From Bubalus kerabau (lineage: Eukaryota; Chordata; Mammalia; Artiodactyla; Bovidae), in assembly GCF_029407905.1 (NCBI RefSeq), contig NC_073627.1, positions 161,267,697-161,331,696 on the forward strand: DNA of 64,000 bases, read 5' to 3'. How positions within the stretch are numbered: position 1 is the first letter of the stretch; each line of letters begins with the position of its first letter. Both the position numbers and the translations under genes were made by a program. Shown here one piece after another: positions 1 through 10,560 of this stretch. Under the pieces are notes generated by a model. That model did not search any database. It was not told the DNA's origin and saw nothing but the letters and a program-made list of their open reading frames with translations.

Positions 1-543
1 GTCATTGTTCTCATGTTAACATATTCAGATTCACAGTAATTGACATAAAACAGCCTAAGGTATCAATGGGTTATAAATGCTATGAAAAAAATAATAAAGC
101 AGAGTGAAGAAATAAAGAAAGCAGCCTCTTTGATTAGCTGACATTTGAATAAAGACCCCAAAGGAAGTGAGATGGTGGGCTAAGCTGAGTTCTGGGGGAA
201 AGGAGTAGCATAGCAAGCAAAGATGACTCTCAAGACAAGGGCCCTGGGTCAGGAGTGTGTTTGGGGGCTTTGAACCAGTAAGAAAATCAAAGACACTAGA
301 ATGGAGTAAGGCAAAGGCAGAATGGAAGGGATAAAATTAGAGAGGTAAATGAGTCAGATGACGTATCGAGATGAGGGTTAGCAAGGGAATTCTTCAATTA
401 TGAAAACTTATGTACAATTTCTACAGGAATGCAAGGAGCTGGGCAGATTCTATACAACTCTTATTGAGTCTTAGGTGAAGGGGTACCTAAAGGAAATGAC
501 CACCAACAGGTAAACAAAACAGGGTCAATATTTAGGTTTATTG
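1..543. other. No gene; possible ancient repeat at 120-365
   Basis: I see no coding signal here. The stretch at about 120-365, with phrases such as 'gggccctgggtcaggagtg', resembles an old mammalian interspersed repeat that recurs in weaker form near 2740-3060. I cannot assign the family without a library search. Confidence 0.3.
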
Positions 544-555
544 ACAGCTATGAAA

Positions 556-1786
556 AAACATCTACTTCTGCTTCACAGACTACGCTAAAGCCTTTGACTA
601 TGTGGATCACAGCAAACTGTGGAAAATTCTTAAAGAAATGGGAATACCAGACCACCTACCTGCCTCCTGAGAAATCTGTATGCAGGTCAAGAAGCAACAG
701 TTAGAACTGGACATTGAACAACGGACTGGTTCCATATTGGGAAAGGAGTACATCAAGGCTGTACATTGTCACCCTGCTTATGTAACTTCTATGCAGAATA
801 CATCATGCAAAATCCCAGACTTGGATGAAACACAAGCTGGAATCAACATTGCTGGCAGAAATATCAATAACCTCAGATATGCAGATTATACCATTCTTAT
901 GGCAGAAGTGAAGAGGAACTAAAGAGCTTCCTGATGAAAGTGAAAGAGGAGAGTGAAAAAGCTGGCTTAAAACTCAATGTTAAAAACTAAGATCATAGCA
1001 TCTGGTCTCATCACTTCATAGCAAATAGATGGGGAAACAATGGAAACAGTGAGAGACTTTATTTTTCTGGGCTCCAAAATCACTGCAGATGGTGACTGCA
1101 GCCACGAAATTAAAAAAAAAAAAAAAAAAACGCTTGCTTCTTGGGAGAAAAGCTATGACAAACCTAGATATCATATTAAAAAGCAGAGACATCACTTTGC
1201 AGGCACAGGTCCCTATAGTCAAAGCTATGGTTTTTCTAGTAGTCATGTATGGATGTGAGAGCTGGACCATAAAGAAAGTTGAGCACCAAAGAACTGATGC
1301 TTTTGTTTTTTTTGTTTATTTTTTTAAATTTTATTTTATTTTTAAACTTTACATAACTGTATTAGTTTTGCCAAATATTAAAATGAATCCGCCACAAGAA
1401 CTGATGCTTTTGAATGGTGGTATTGGAAAAGATTCTTGAGAGTCCCTTGGACAACAAGAAGATCAAACCAGTCAATCCTAAAGGAAATCAGTTCTGAATA
1501 TTCATTGGAAGGACTGATGCTGAAGCTCCAATACTTTGGCTACCTGTATGGGAAGAACTGACTCATTTGAAAAGACCCTGATGCTGGGAAAGATTGAAGG
1601 CAGGAGGAGAAGGGGACGACAGAGGATGAGATGGTTGGATGGCATCACTGACTCAATGCACATGAGTTTGAGCATGCTCCAGGAGTTGGCAATGGACAGG
1701 GAAGCTGGGCATGCTGCAGTCCATGGGGTCACTAAGAGTCAGACATGACTGAGTCTGAGTGACTGAGCTGACTGACTGACTGACTA
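556..1786 (+). mobile_element. BovB (RTE) LINE, 5'-truncated, split by an L1 tail
   Basis: This is a 5'-truncated BovB copy. It covers part of the reverse transcriptase region and the 3' end, finishing in a CTGA-type short repeat near 1760-1785. Matching flanks 'acagctatgaaa' (544-555) and 'acaggtatgaaa' (1787-1798, 11 of 12) look like its TSD. The reading frame is broken by stops and frameshifts. The catalytic YADD box of the RT reads YADY near 880, so one metal-binding aspartate is lost. An A-rich run at 1112-1130 disrupts the next segment. A 90-bp antisense L1 tail sits at 1306-1395. The copy is inactive. Confidence 0.93.
1306..1395 (-). mobile_element. L1 3' end inserted inside BovB
   Basis: The T-rich left edge followed by a stretch typical of the ruminant L1 3' UTR marks a short, 5'-truncated L1 on the minus strand. 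The same L1 end occurs at 15958 (plus) and 27189 (minus). It is bounded by a perfect 17-bp TSD, 'aagaactgatgcttttg', at 1289-1305 and 1396-1412. The target lies in BovB, so this L1 landed after the BovB copy was already present. Confidence 0.9.
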
Positions 1787-1798
1787 ACAGGTATGAAA

Positions 1799-2426
1799 GG
1801 TATCTGGAGACAGTTTTGTGCTAAGAAGGTGGGACTTGTATTTCCTTGAAACCCAAAATGGTTCAGAAATAATCTGTGTAATGCTTATATTTTTAAATAA
1901 GTTTATTTTTGAAAATACATTAGAAAATGTGAGTGTTCTCAAACATGAAAAATGAATATTCTCCAGTTCACTTCTGTAGTTAGTCTCCTTGTTTTTCTTC
2001 CAAAGAATATGCATGTAGAGACTTGCAATGGATTGCTACAGAGGAATGAGTAGTTTGAATTTTTCTCCTGGACTCAGAAACGATCCAGATTATTTGGCAG
2101 CCTGACTTCTTCCAGCTTGCGTTGCATTTGAATTTTAATATAGTGTCAATAGACATAACTATCTCCTTTGAATAATTTATTCCTTTCCTTTACAGGGTAG
2201 TTATTCCAATCAGAGGATAAAATATCAACTTAAAATGCAGTCTCCAATGGAAATCAGGCCAACCAATTGAAATAAATTTAAAAAGAAATCCTACCTCAAG
2301 ATGTATGTGTAATAGAGTGAAATGATATACTCCTGATGTTTCAGAAAAGATGAATCGATATAAATGCTGCCTAAACAAGAGACGAAGCTTCAAAATATTG
2401 GCAATCTGAAAAAACATAGAGCTTAA
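1799..2426. other. No recognised feature
   Basis: This is AT-rich unique-looking sequence. The open frames on both strands are short and have no recognisable domain. I see no RNA gene and no clear repeat. Confidence 0.5.
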
Positions 2427-2657
2427 CCCATGGAGGGAGGAGCCTGGTAGGCTGCAGTCCTTGGTGTTGCTAAGAGTCAGGGACGACTGAGCGACTTCAC
2501 TTTCACTTTTCACTTTCATGCATTGGAGAAGGAAATGGCAACCCACTCCAGTATTCTTGCCTGGAGAATCCCAGGGATGGGGGAGCCTGGTGGGCTGCCG
2601 TCTATGGGGTCGCACAGAGTCGAACACGACTGAAGTGACTTAGCAGCAGTAGCAGCA
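2427..2657 (+). mobile_element. BOV-A2 SINE, 5'-truncated
   Basis: Two BovB-derived A units are joined by the GACTTCACTTTCAC linker and end in an AGC-rich tail (gcagcagtagcagc). The first unit lacks its usual GGAGAAGGCAATGG start. BOV-A2 has no internal tRNA promoter head and no coding capacity. It is thought to be mobilised by BovB enzymes through the shared 3' end. Confidence 0.93.
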
Positions 2658-3339
2658 ACCAAGGGGTGGAAAACATACCATGTAGATGTGCTATGTCCTT
2701 TTAATCACAAATACATTAAGTTGTTAATTCATCACACATTATGGTGTACATATTCTGTGCCCAGGATTGTGCTTGGCACTAGGGTAACTCAGTCTAGTAG
2801 GGAAAGGTGGTAAGTGAACTAACTATATTATAAGAATGATGAAAGAAGTAAACTCCCAGGCTAGGGAGAGTTACTATAGAAACACAGAAAAGACTCAAGA
2901 ACTGGGAAAGGCTTCTTGAAAGAGATATTGCTTGGGAAGCCTGAAATTCAGTATTTTAAGGATGATTCAGCAGGAAAATCCTTGGAAAAGAGTCAAGAGA
3001 CCTACATTCCTATATGAACTTTGTCATTAATGAAACTTGTGGCTTGAAAAGCCATGGGAAATATGCATGAAGGGAAGATACAGGAAAAGAAAGGATGCCA
3101 TAAACTTAAAGAATGCTTGACACAGCTTGGTGGAAAAGACTGCAGGCCTTGAGGAGAGTGGCTACAGCCCTATGACCAGCTATGCCTGCAAATTGCTTAT
3201 CCTGGGTTTCCTGGACTTGAGAGAGGCAGTGCTGGCAACTTTAGCATTTTCCTTGCATGTCCTCTATTTTCTATGGGCTTTTGTAACTCCTAAGAATTTT
3301 TGAAAACAAAGTGAGATCTAATCCATTGATTTTCAGTGG
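2658..3339. other. No gene; old repeat-like sequence at 2740-3060
   Basis: The phrase 'tgtgcttggcactagggt', followed by a purine-rich part, resembles an old dispersed mammalian repeat. The rest is unassigned, with no coding signal. Confidence 0.3.
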
Positions 3340-3500
3340 TATTTCCAGAATTTCTTGCAATACATACACCCAAGTTCCTTATTAAAAATGTAGACCCCTG
3401 GGTCTTACCTCAAGGTTGCTGAATCGGAATATTTGGGGCTGGAGTTAGGAAATCTGGATTTTATCACACTTATTAGGTGATTTGATTGCACCAACTCATT
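3340..3500 (+). mobile_element. MER5-like (hAT/Charlie) DNA transposon remnant
   Basis: The order 'ttattaaaaatgtagaccc', 'ctgggtctta' and 'gctgaatcggaat' follows the non-autonomous MER5 consensus with many changes. It is an ancient, non-coding remnant. Confidence 0.5.
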
Positions 3501-3772
3501 TTGATCCATTTGTTCCATCTTCCCTGCCATCTACAGAAGCTGGTATCATATTTGCACTTCCAGACAGGGACATTATGGGGATTGAACCCATGACTGTTAG
3601 TTCCCAGTTGAGTGAGTTTTCCACTGTATTGTATAATTTCCTATTTTTAATTCAATGAGTTAAATTTATTTAGTGTTTCCAGAAATAATTTGGAGTAATT
3701 AGGTTGTTAAGAAGTGAAATAGGAACTTAAGTTGTATATCTGTGAGCAAAAAATTCAAGTATCAAAAATATT

Positions 3773-4012
3773 GAAGCTCTAATAATTTGGCCACCTGATG
3801 CAAAGAACCCACTCATTGGAAAATATCTTGATGCTGGGAAAGATTAAAGGGAAAAGCAGAAAGGGCAACAGAGGATGAGATGGTTAGCATCACTAACTCA
3901 ATTGACATGAATCTGAGCAAACTCCAGGAGCTAGTGGAGGACAGAGGAGCCTGGTGTGCTGCAGTCCTTGGGGTCACAAAGAGTCAGACATGATTCAGTG
4001 ACTGAACAACAA
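3773..4012 (+). mobile_element. BovB 3' end fragment
   Basis: The last 240 bp or so of BovB, from the 'ccaatactttggccacctgatgc' region (diverged here) to the ACTGA-type end and an AACAAC tail. Ten-bp repeats 'caaaaatatt' at 3763-3772 and 4013-4022 flank it as a likely TSD. It is heavily 5'-truncated and non-coding. Confidence 0.88.
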
Positions 4013-4074
4013 CAAAAATATTTATAGAAAAGTATTAAAAGGACGTACACCAATGTTAGCCACTTTTGCCTTCA

Positions 4075-4389
4075 CGGGGTTCCCTAGTGGCTCAGACAGT
4101 AAAGAGTCTGCCTGCAGTGCAGATAGACCTGGGTTCGATCCCTGGGTCAGGAAGATCCCCTGGAGAAGAAAATAGCAACACCCTCCAGTATTCTTGACTG
4201 GAAAATTCCGTGGATGGAGGAGCCTGGTGGGCTACAGTCCATGGGGTCGCAAAGAGTTGGACACGACTAAGCAACATCACTTTCACTTTCTTTCCAGTAT
4301 TCTTGCCTGGAAAACCCCATGGATGGAGCAACCTGGCAGGCTACAGTCCATGGGGTTGTAAAGAGTCAGACACAACCAAGAGACTTCAC
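4075..4389 (+). mobile_element. Bov-tA SINE with a duplicated A unit
   Basis: A tRNA-derived head (4077-4150, with 'gggttcgatccctggg' as the B-box region) is followed by one Bov-A unit, a CACTTTCACTTTC linker and a second Bov-A unit. TSD 'tttgccttca' lies at 4065-4074 and 4390-4399. The head carries Pol III promoter remnants. The second A unit makes it a Bov-tA/BOV-A2 hybrid form. Confidence 0.92.
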
Positions 4390-4399
4390 TTTGCCTTCA

Positions 4400-5116
4400 T
4401 GGAGCAAAAACGTCATCATTATTCATCTTTCTCTTTTCCCCTATTTTGTATCCTCCAAAACAAGCACATACTTTAAAATTTAAAATAATAGTAACTTCAT
4501 TTAACTTGGGATAAAATTAATACTGAAATCCCTAAAGCTGTAAGTGACCCTCAGAGAACTTTCAAAGCCGCTGGTAAATTGCATTTTCAAGATTTAACTC
4601 TCTCTGTTGGCTCTGGCCTCCCAGATGGTATGAATCTGTTCAGTGATCTCTGACCTCATTTAATTTCTGAAAACGTCCTGTGATCAAACTTTGCCCTACT
4701 TTTCCTGAAAAATTAAGTCATCAGAAACTTTAACTCAGGGATACAAAAAGGTTTGGAAGGTTTCAGTTTGGGAGGTGAATAAATCACAAGAAGTAACGTC
4801 TGTTCACTTCTAAAACTCTCTAAATCTTCTTTGTGAGAAATTTTAAAGGCAGGCTTTAAATTCTTGATCCAGGATTTAAAAGTTAATGAGTCTAAGAAAA
4901 AATTAGCATATTCTTCTCATATAGAGATGAAGCTAAAATTTTTAAGTATTTTGATTTTCTTTTGGTAATTGTTTTAATTATGACTGACTTTATTTTTTTT
5001 TACTTTATTTAAAACTCTTATTTAATATACTACTATGTACAATTTCCAAAATATTCATTATCCATAGTTCTGCTATATATTAATAATATAGTATATTATC
5101 TACAGTCTATGCATCA
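4400..5116. other. No recognised feature
   Basis: AT-rich non-coding sequence with no long frame, RNA gene or clear repeat. Confidence 0.5.
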
Positions 5117-5322
5117 GGGCTCACTCAGTCATGTCCAACTCTTTGTGACCCCATGGATAGTAGCCCAGCAGGCTCCTCTGTCCATGGGATTTCCCAGGCA
5201 AGAAAACAGGAGTGGGTTGCCATTTCCTATTCCAGGGGATCTTCCAACCCAGGAATCCAATCTTCATCTCCTGCAACTACTGCATTGGCAAGCAGATTCT
5301 TTATCACTGAGCCATAGGACTA
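5117..5322 (-). mobile_element. Bov-tA SINE
   Basis: Read on the minus strand, this gives a degraded tRNA-derived head at the high-coordinate end, then one Bov-A unit ending with 'gactgagtgagccc'. It has many substitutions, so it is an older copy. Confidence 0.88.
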
Positions 5323-8300
5323 TGATTAATTACATATAATTTGGATTCTTATAATTTTTCATAATTTTATAACACATATTTTTTTCATGTTATCAAATCG
5401 ACTTTAGAAACATCATTGAACCAAAGGATTTCTGATGCTAAAATCATCACAGCACTAGTTTGTTTTGTTCAGATAATAAATCTACTTCAAAATATGCTTT
5501 TGGTCCCACAACACATTTAAATATTTAAGAGAAGTTGCATTCTATTTTCCATTGTCCTATGACATAATGAATCATATCTAAAGGTAACAGTGATAAGGGC
5601 CAGTATAAGTTTAGGTGAGAAAACTTACTTTTAACTCTCATGAAGATATCCATCTAGTGGATAGAGATTCATATAAACAGTTTATGACTAAATAATCAAG
5701 AATGTCAGTTTCTTAAATAGAAAACCTAACTTGTGATAACAGATGAGTTTGACCAAATGTTTGTGATTCTAATTTGAGGACGAATTCAAGGACTCTTCCC
5801 ACAACCCTATCCCACTTTAGGACCTGCAACTCCTTCGATTCTAGTAAAATATAGAGAAAACAGCTATTGGGCTTGGAAAATCTTAGGTAACTTTTATAGT
5901 GAACTAAGCACTGAAATATTTCCAGATGGACATGGACTCTCTGAACATCTGGGTACTGATGTATCACCTGGAGACCTCCTTATTTATTCCTCAATAAATC
6001 AGATGGCATCCAAAGCTACATAAATCCTTCACATGGAGAAAGAAGAAGGCAAAATATTCTGCAATAAATGATGGAGCAGGTAACTATTGGTCATATATAA
6101 CACTGGTTAATAGAAGGCACTGAGAGTGTCTAATCTTGGAGACCAGAGATAATAGCCCCAGGAAACTGGAGTCTAGTTTCCCTACTCTTTCAGCAGGGAG
6201 ATGATTAGAGTTGTGAAGCTTCAGTTAAAATTCTCACAAAAAAACTCTCTAAGCAATTTTTACACTAAACTTTCCCTTTTCTTTCCCATAGTGGTATATG
6301 TACTTTACATTTAAGCTTAAACTGTCCCACATCAATCACTGAATAGTTCACTCTGGATTTCAGAAAAGATACAGCTTATTCATAAAACAGAGTGCAAAGT
6401 GGCTCTCTTCCCTAACTCTAAATTCAATTCATCATGTAATATCTTGAAATCACCCACTGTGAGAGTACTTTAAAGCATAGAAATCATCCAACACTTTAAA
6501 TCAGAATCCTTACCCCCAGCCCCAGGGGCTTGTCTGACTAGACCACCCCTGATTGTGGAATTCTATGTATGACTAAAGCATGAGTATAGTCTGATAAGCG
6601 TGCACTTGGTGGTCTTGATCTTAACACAGATGTCCTTAATTGGCTCTCACTGGCAGTGTGATCAAGTCTAGACACAATAGCATAAGCAGCTTGCAAAGAA
6701 AAAGAAAGTCAAATTTCCCATTTAGGAACATTCCAAAGCAACTCATAGTATAAAGCATAGAAAACCCTCCATCCTCCCTTAATCCAAAGGAGAAGAAGAC
6801 AAAGATGAAGAATGAGGAGGAGGAGAAGGTAGAGGAGAAAAGAAAGAAAAGGAAATAAAAATAAGAAGGATGAAAAAAAGACTTGGCAAAAATCCTGCTG
6901 TTTTCACAGTGGCCAAAATGCATGGTCATTATTCATTCTTTGTTTCAGAGGCACTTTTACCATGGATTTTATTTCTCCTCTTCTTTCCTTTTATATCAGT
7001 ATTAGAGTACCCTACAGCATGCCTTATTATTAGTACAGGAGTATTCTGGACCATGCTTTTCTTTTGCACCTCAAAGTCCAAGACTATCTACTCCCTTAAG
7101 GGCCCTAAACTCCATTAATGACTCATACTAAAATGTCCTATTTCTAAGCCTCATAATAAAGGATTCTCGAATGTAAAAGGAGCAGTCACAGGCAAAACAA
7201 GATGAAACAAAAGAGACTGAACTTGAAGCACTGCTTTTGGTGAGAACCAAAGGTTTAAATGGATTCATTATAAAGTTGGCTTTCAGAAAAGTAAATTTCT
7301 TATTAAAATGCTGACCTGACTCCAATTTCTCAAAGACCCTTATTATAGTATTTCTCAGTTTAATACTAGTCAAATATTCACATCATTTAAAATATACTCT
7401 ATTGAGATTTTCTGAATATCAGCTACATAGCCAAATGAGATGTCCAAATTTCTCATTCAGGCAGTTCAGGTTAGATGGTTTCATAAACTGAGATGGGTAG
7501 CACACTCAGCAATCTTCAGCGATAGGACATTTTCTGTAAGTCCACGTATACTTCTAAGGATTTTTGGCATCCCCATGAATCATAACGAAAAGAAGGTGAA
7601 GATGAAACACAGGTACTGTCGTTTGCAGTCTGTACCAAATTTCAGGTTCATTTCTGCTTTGACATTATATTCAGACAAGCAACCACAGTAATGCTTAGTT
7701 ACCCGTGGTAATTTCACAGATATTTTTCTAGTAAGAAGGGTAGAAAATACAAAACGTAAGTCCCCAGTTGGGTTTGGATTTTGTTCTATGTATATTATTG
7801 ACTAATATGTCCCTACTGTTTAGGACAGTAATTGAGAGAATAGATAATAAATAAATATTTGTTGGCTGAATAATTAAATGAATGAACAGAAATCTCCAAT
7901 TAGCAATTTTGCTGTCTTTCTATAAGTTTCATTGTAGTTTGACGGAATTCACCATGGTTGTATTTTCCTTTTTATTTTCCATGGTAACTGTACATTTCTG
8001 CCACAGATAGGTAAAGGAAATCTATAGTCACAATTCAAGTTTTACAATTCTACAAATTAACTGAATTTTCATAAGAAATCTCTTTTCATCTAAATTAAGT
8101 TGATCACATTAGAAAATCCCTTAGCCAAGGAACTTACCCAACAAAAATTATATCAAGAAGCCAATTTATAATCTTGCTTATTAATATTTTTATGCCACTT
8201 ATTTCTGCCACTTCTTTTTTTGTTGTTCACAAAAGCACTGCCAATCAATACAGACAAAGGCACAGCAACAACAACAACAAAAAAACAGTTTTCAGTTTCT

Positions 8301-8605
8301 CAGAGAATAGCCTATACCCTTTTGATAAGCATCTCACTCCCTCTGGCTTGACTGCAATCTCAAGAAGCTATGGATTCACCTGGACACAAAGAAGCATTCA
8401 TTTATTAAGGTAATATCTGAAAAGAAGAAGAAATACCATATTTATTTCTGGGAGTCTATTAGGAAATGTGTTATGTTTGAACTAGTTAATGAATACTTTA
8501 AGAGCATGCATATTTGAGAATCAACTTAATTGTCTCTCTCAATCAACATCTTAATTGCATAGTTAATTAATGTTAATTACTTGATGAAGTATTTATAATT
8601 AACCG
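5323..8605. other. Long stretch without a supported gene
   Basis: Mostly AT-rich unique sequence. A homopurine GA-rich low-complexity tract lies at about 6786-6890. A sequence ending 'aataaatatttgttggctga' (about 7815-7895) resembles the 3' tail of an old MIR or L2. An open frame at 7440-7691 is 83 codons long but has no recognised domain; a GTAAGT donor-like site falls inside it at 7532. A short AAC-repeat tract lies at 8268-8281. Confidence 0.45.
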
Positions 8606-8644
8606 TGTACGTTTTCTATTATCTATGATTACACCTAGATATTG

Positions 8645-8858
8645 GTGGCTGTTGTTTAACTGCTGTTGTGTCTAATTCCTGTGATCCCATGGACTATAGC
8701 CTGCCAGGTTCTTCTGTCCATGCGGTTCTCCAGGCCAGAATACTGGCATGGGTCACCATTTCCTTCTCCAGGGGATCTTCACAACCCAGGAATCAAACCC
8801 AGGTCTCCTGCATTGCAGGCAGATTCTTTACCAACTGAGCTACAAGGGAAGCCCAACA
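8645..8858 (-). mobile_element. Bov-tA SINE between imperfect 39-bp direct repeats
   Basis: This is a minus-strand Bov-tA: the head is at 8770-8854 and the A unit at 8660-8770. The flanks 8606-8644 and 8859-8897 are alike over 39 bp with 7 mismatches by my count. That is longer than a normal TSD. Confidence 0.9.
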
Positions 8859-9182
8859 TGTACATTTTCTACTATCTTTGATTACGCTTAGACATCGTTT
8901 CTTTAAAACTAAGCCTGTCTATAGATGCCTACAAGTGAAACTATGTAAAAAATTATCTCTGTGTTAATCTTCAGAAAGATCAAAACATATGAAATTAGAC
9001 CTTTTATTTTGAAAATTAAATTCTAAACTTCCCTTCCCAAATCAAGAAGTTAAGACTTTTCCTCACTCGAAAATAAGGATATGTGATTTGGAAAATGCCT
9101 AAGCTTCCAACCCTATTATAGAAAAATTTATAGTTTTAGGTAACAAGTTCTCTTAAAATCCTTCATGAATTATTTAGATCAC

Positions 9183-9350
9183 TGTTTCCCTAATTTGACC
9201 ATGTATCAAAATCTCCTGGAAAGATTTTAAGAATATAGATCTCAGGATCTCTGCCTAGATCAATGGAGTCAGGGCCTTTGGGGTAGAGCTCAAGAATTAT
9301 TATTTCAAAAAAATTTTTTCTCCAGGTGATTTTTTCATGTAATCAGGTTT
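9183..9350 (+). mobile_element. MER5-like DNA transposon remnant
   Basis: The phrases 'tatcaaaatctcctggaaag', 'tctgcctagatc' and 'tctccaggtgat' appear in the order expected for MER5A. It is diverged and non-coding. Confidence 0.5.
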
Positions 9351-9692
9351 AGGAATAAAATATTTTAGATAGTTAAGTACTTTGTGGCATCAATTGCTAT
9401 CACCACTCCCATTCTTTCACATACCCCCTAAAAGCAAATCTACAATAAAGTGAAGCTAAGTACCAAATTTGGAGAATTTGAATTGGTCTGACTTAACCTG
9501 TAGTTCACAAAATTCACTCTGGAGGCTCCTGTGGAAAATCCAAAACAGGAATTTTCATCAACCATAGCGATTGCAACCATGACACCAGTTCAGAACTGGT
9601 TGGCTTCTGATCAGAACATACATTATAGAGAAAACAGTGAAGATCTAAAATACAAACCTGAGGCAGGATGTAGATGAGCCACCCCCAGATAC

Positions 9693-9906
9693 AGTGGGCT
9701 TCCCTGGTGACTCAGATGGTAAAGAATCTGCCTGCAAAGCGGGAGACCTGGGTTTGATCCCTGGGTTGGGAAGATCCCCTGGAGGAGGGCATGCCAACCC
9801 ACTCCAGTATGCTTGCCTGGAGAATCCCCATGGACAGATGGTCCTGGTGGGCAACAGTCCATGGGGTCACAAAGAGTCAGACACAACTGAGGAACTAAGC
9901 ACACAC
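9693..9906 (+). mobile_element. Bov-tA SINE, full length
   Basis: The head begins 'gggcttccctggtgactcag', with the B-box region 'ggtttgatccctgggtt', followed by an A unit ending in the CACAACTGAG-type 3' end. I found no convincing TSD. It stands just before an LTR-like sequence and may have inserted in it. Confidence 0.93.
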
Positions 9907-10560
9907 TAGGTAAAGCGATTGGAGAATCATTCCCTATGGATGGAAACTCCAAGATGAGAATAGTAGGACGATTAAAGGAGAAGGCCAGGCCCTGCCTAGA
10001 CCACATATTTCCTATTCTTGAAGTCAGGAGACCTCCCTGACCGCACATTCTCAGAAAATTTCATTGGAGGCCAAAGGGGAGTGATGCCAAGGGATGTTCC
10101 CTACCCATACGCCTTTTTGGTAAAATCCATCTTTGCTAAGAGATATGTGTGCACACATGGGAGGATCCTGTGTTATACCAAATATGGACTGTGAACCAGG
10201 CAAATCAAAGTGATTGGCTAAAAGGAACTTGGAAGAAATATGTCAGAAAAGCAATTAAAACTGCCACAAGGGTGCAACTCAGCAACTCTCTCCCTGAGTT
10301 CTCCCGTGTGTCTATCTACATGTACTGTACTCTTTTTCCTCTTAACAAATACTTCACTTATTTCACCACTGTCCGTCTTTGTGGGAATTCTTTTCTGTAT
10401 AGCCAAAGGGCCAGGGCTCTTGCCACTGACCACTGGTCTAATGGCTAGGGTCTGGTGCTTTCACCACTGCAACCCAGCCCCAGTCTCCAGCTGGGAACCC
10501 AAGCCCCATTTCAAGCCACTGCAGGCTGAGGCCACCCAAGATCAAACCCAAATCACAACA
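9907..10560 (+). mobile_element. Degraded ERV LTR-like sequence
   Basis: The 3' half (about 10290-10545) is the kind of R/U5 sequence repeated in bovid class I ERV LTRs: a CT-rich start, a degraded polyadenylation region (aacaaa at 10345-10350 where AATAAA is expected), then a GC-richer end with 'ttgccactgaccactgg'. The upstream part would be U3. No matching TSD is visible, and no gag, pol or env sequence follows. Both open frames here are incidental. Exact ends and class are uncertain. Confidence 0.5.

Noticed and set aside
7440..7691. 83-codon frame with an internal GTAAGT as an exon
   Set aside because: The pyrimidine tract before the possible acceptor is weak and the peptide is not recognisable.
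9695..9770. tRNA-like sequence as a tRNA gene
   Set aside because: This and the similar heads near 4077, 43680, 50781 and 58271 are the tRNA-derived heads of Bov-tA SINEs, with eroded tRNA folds.
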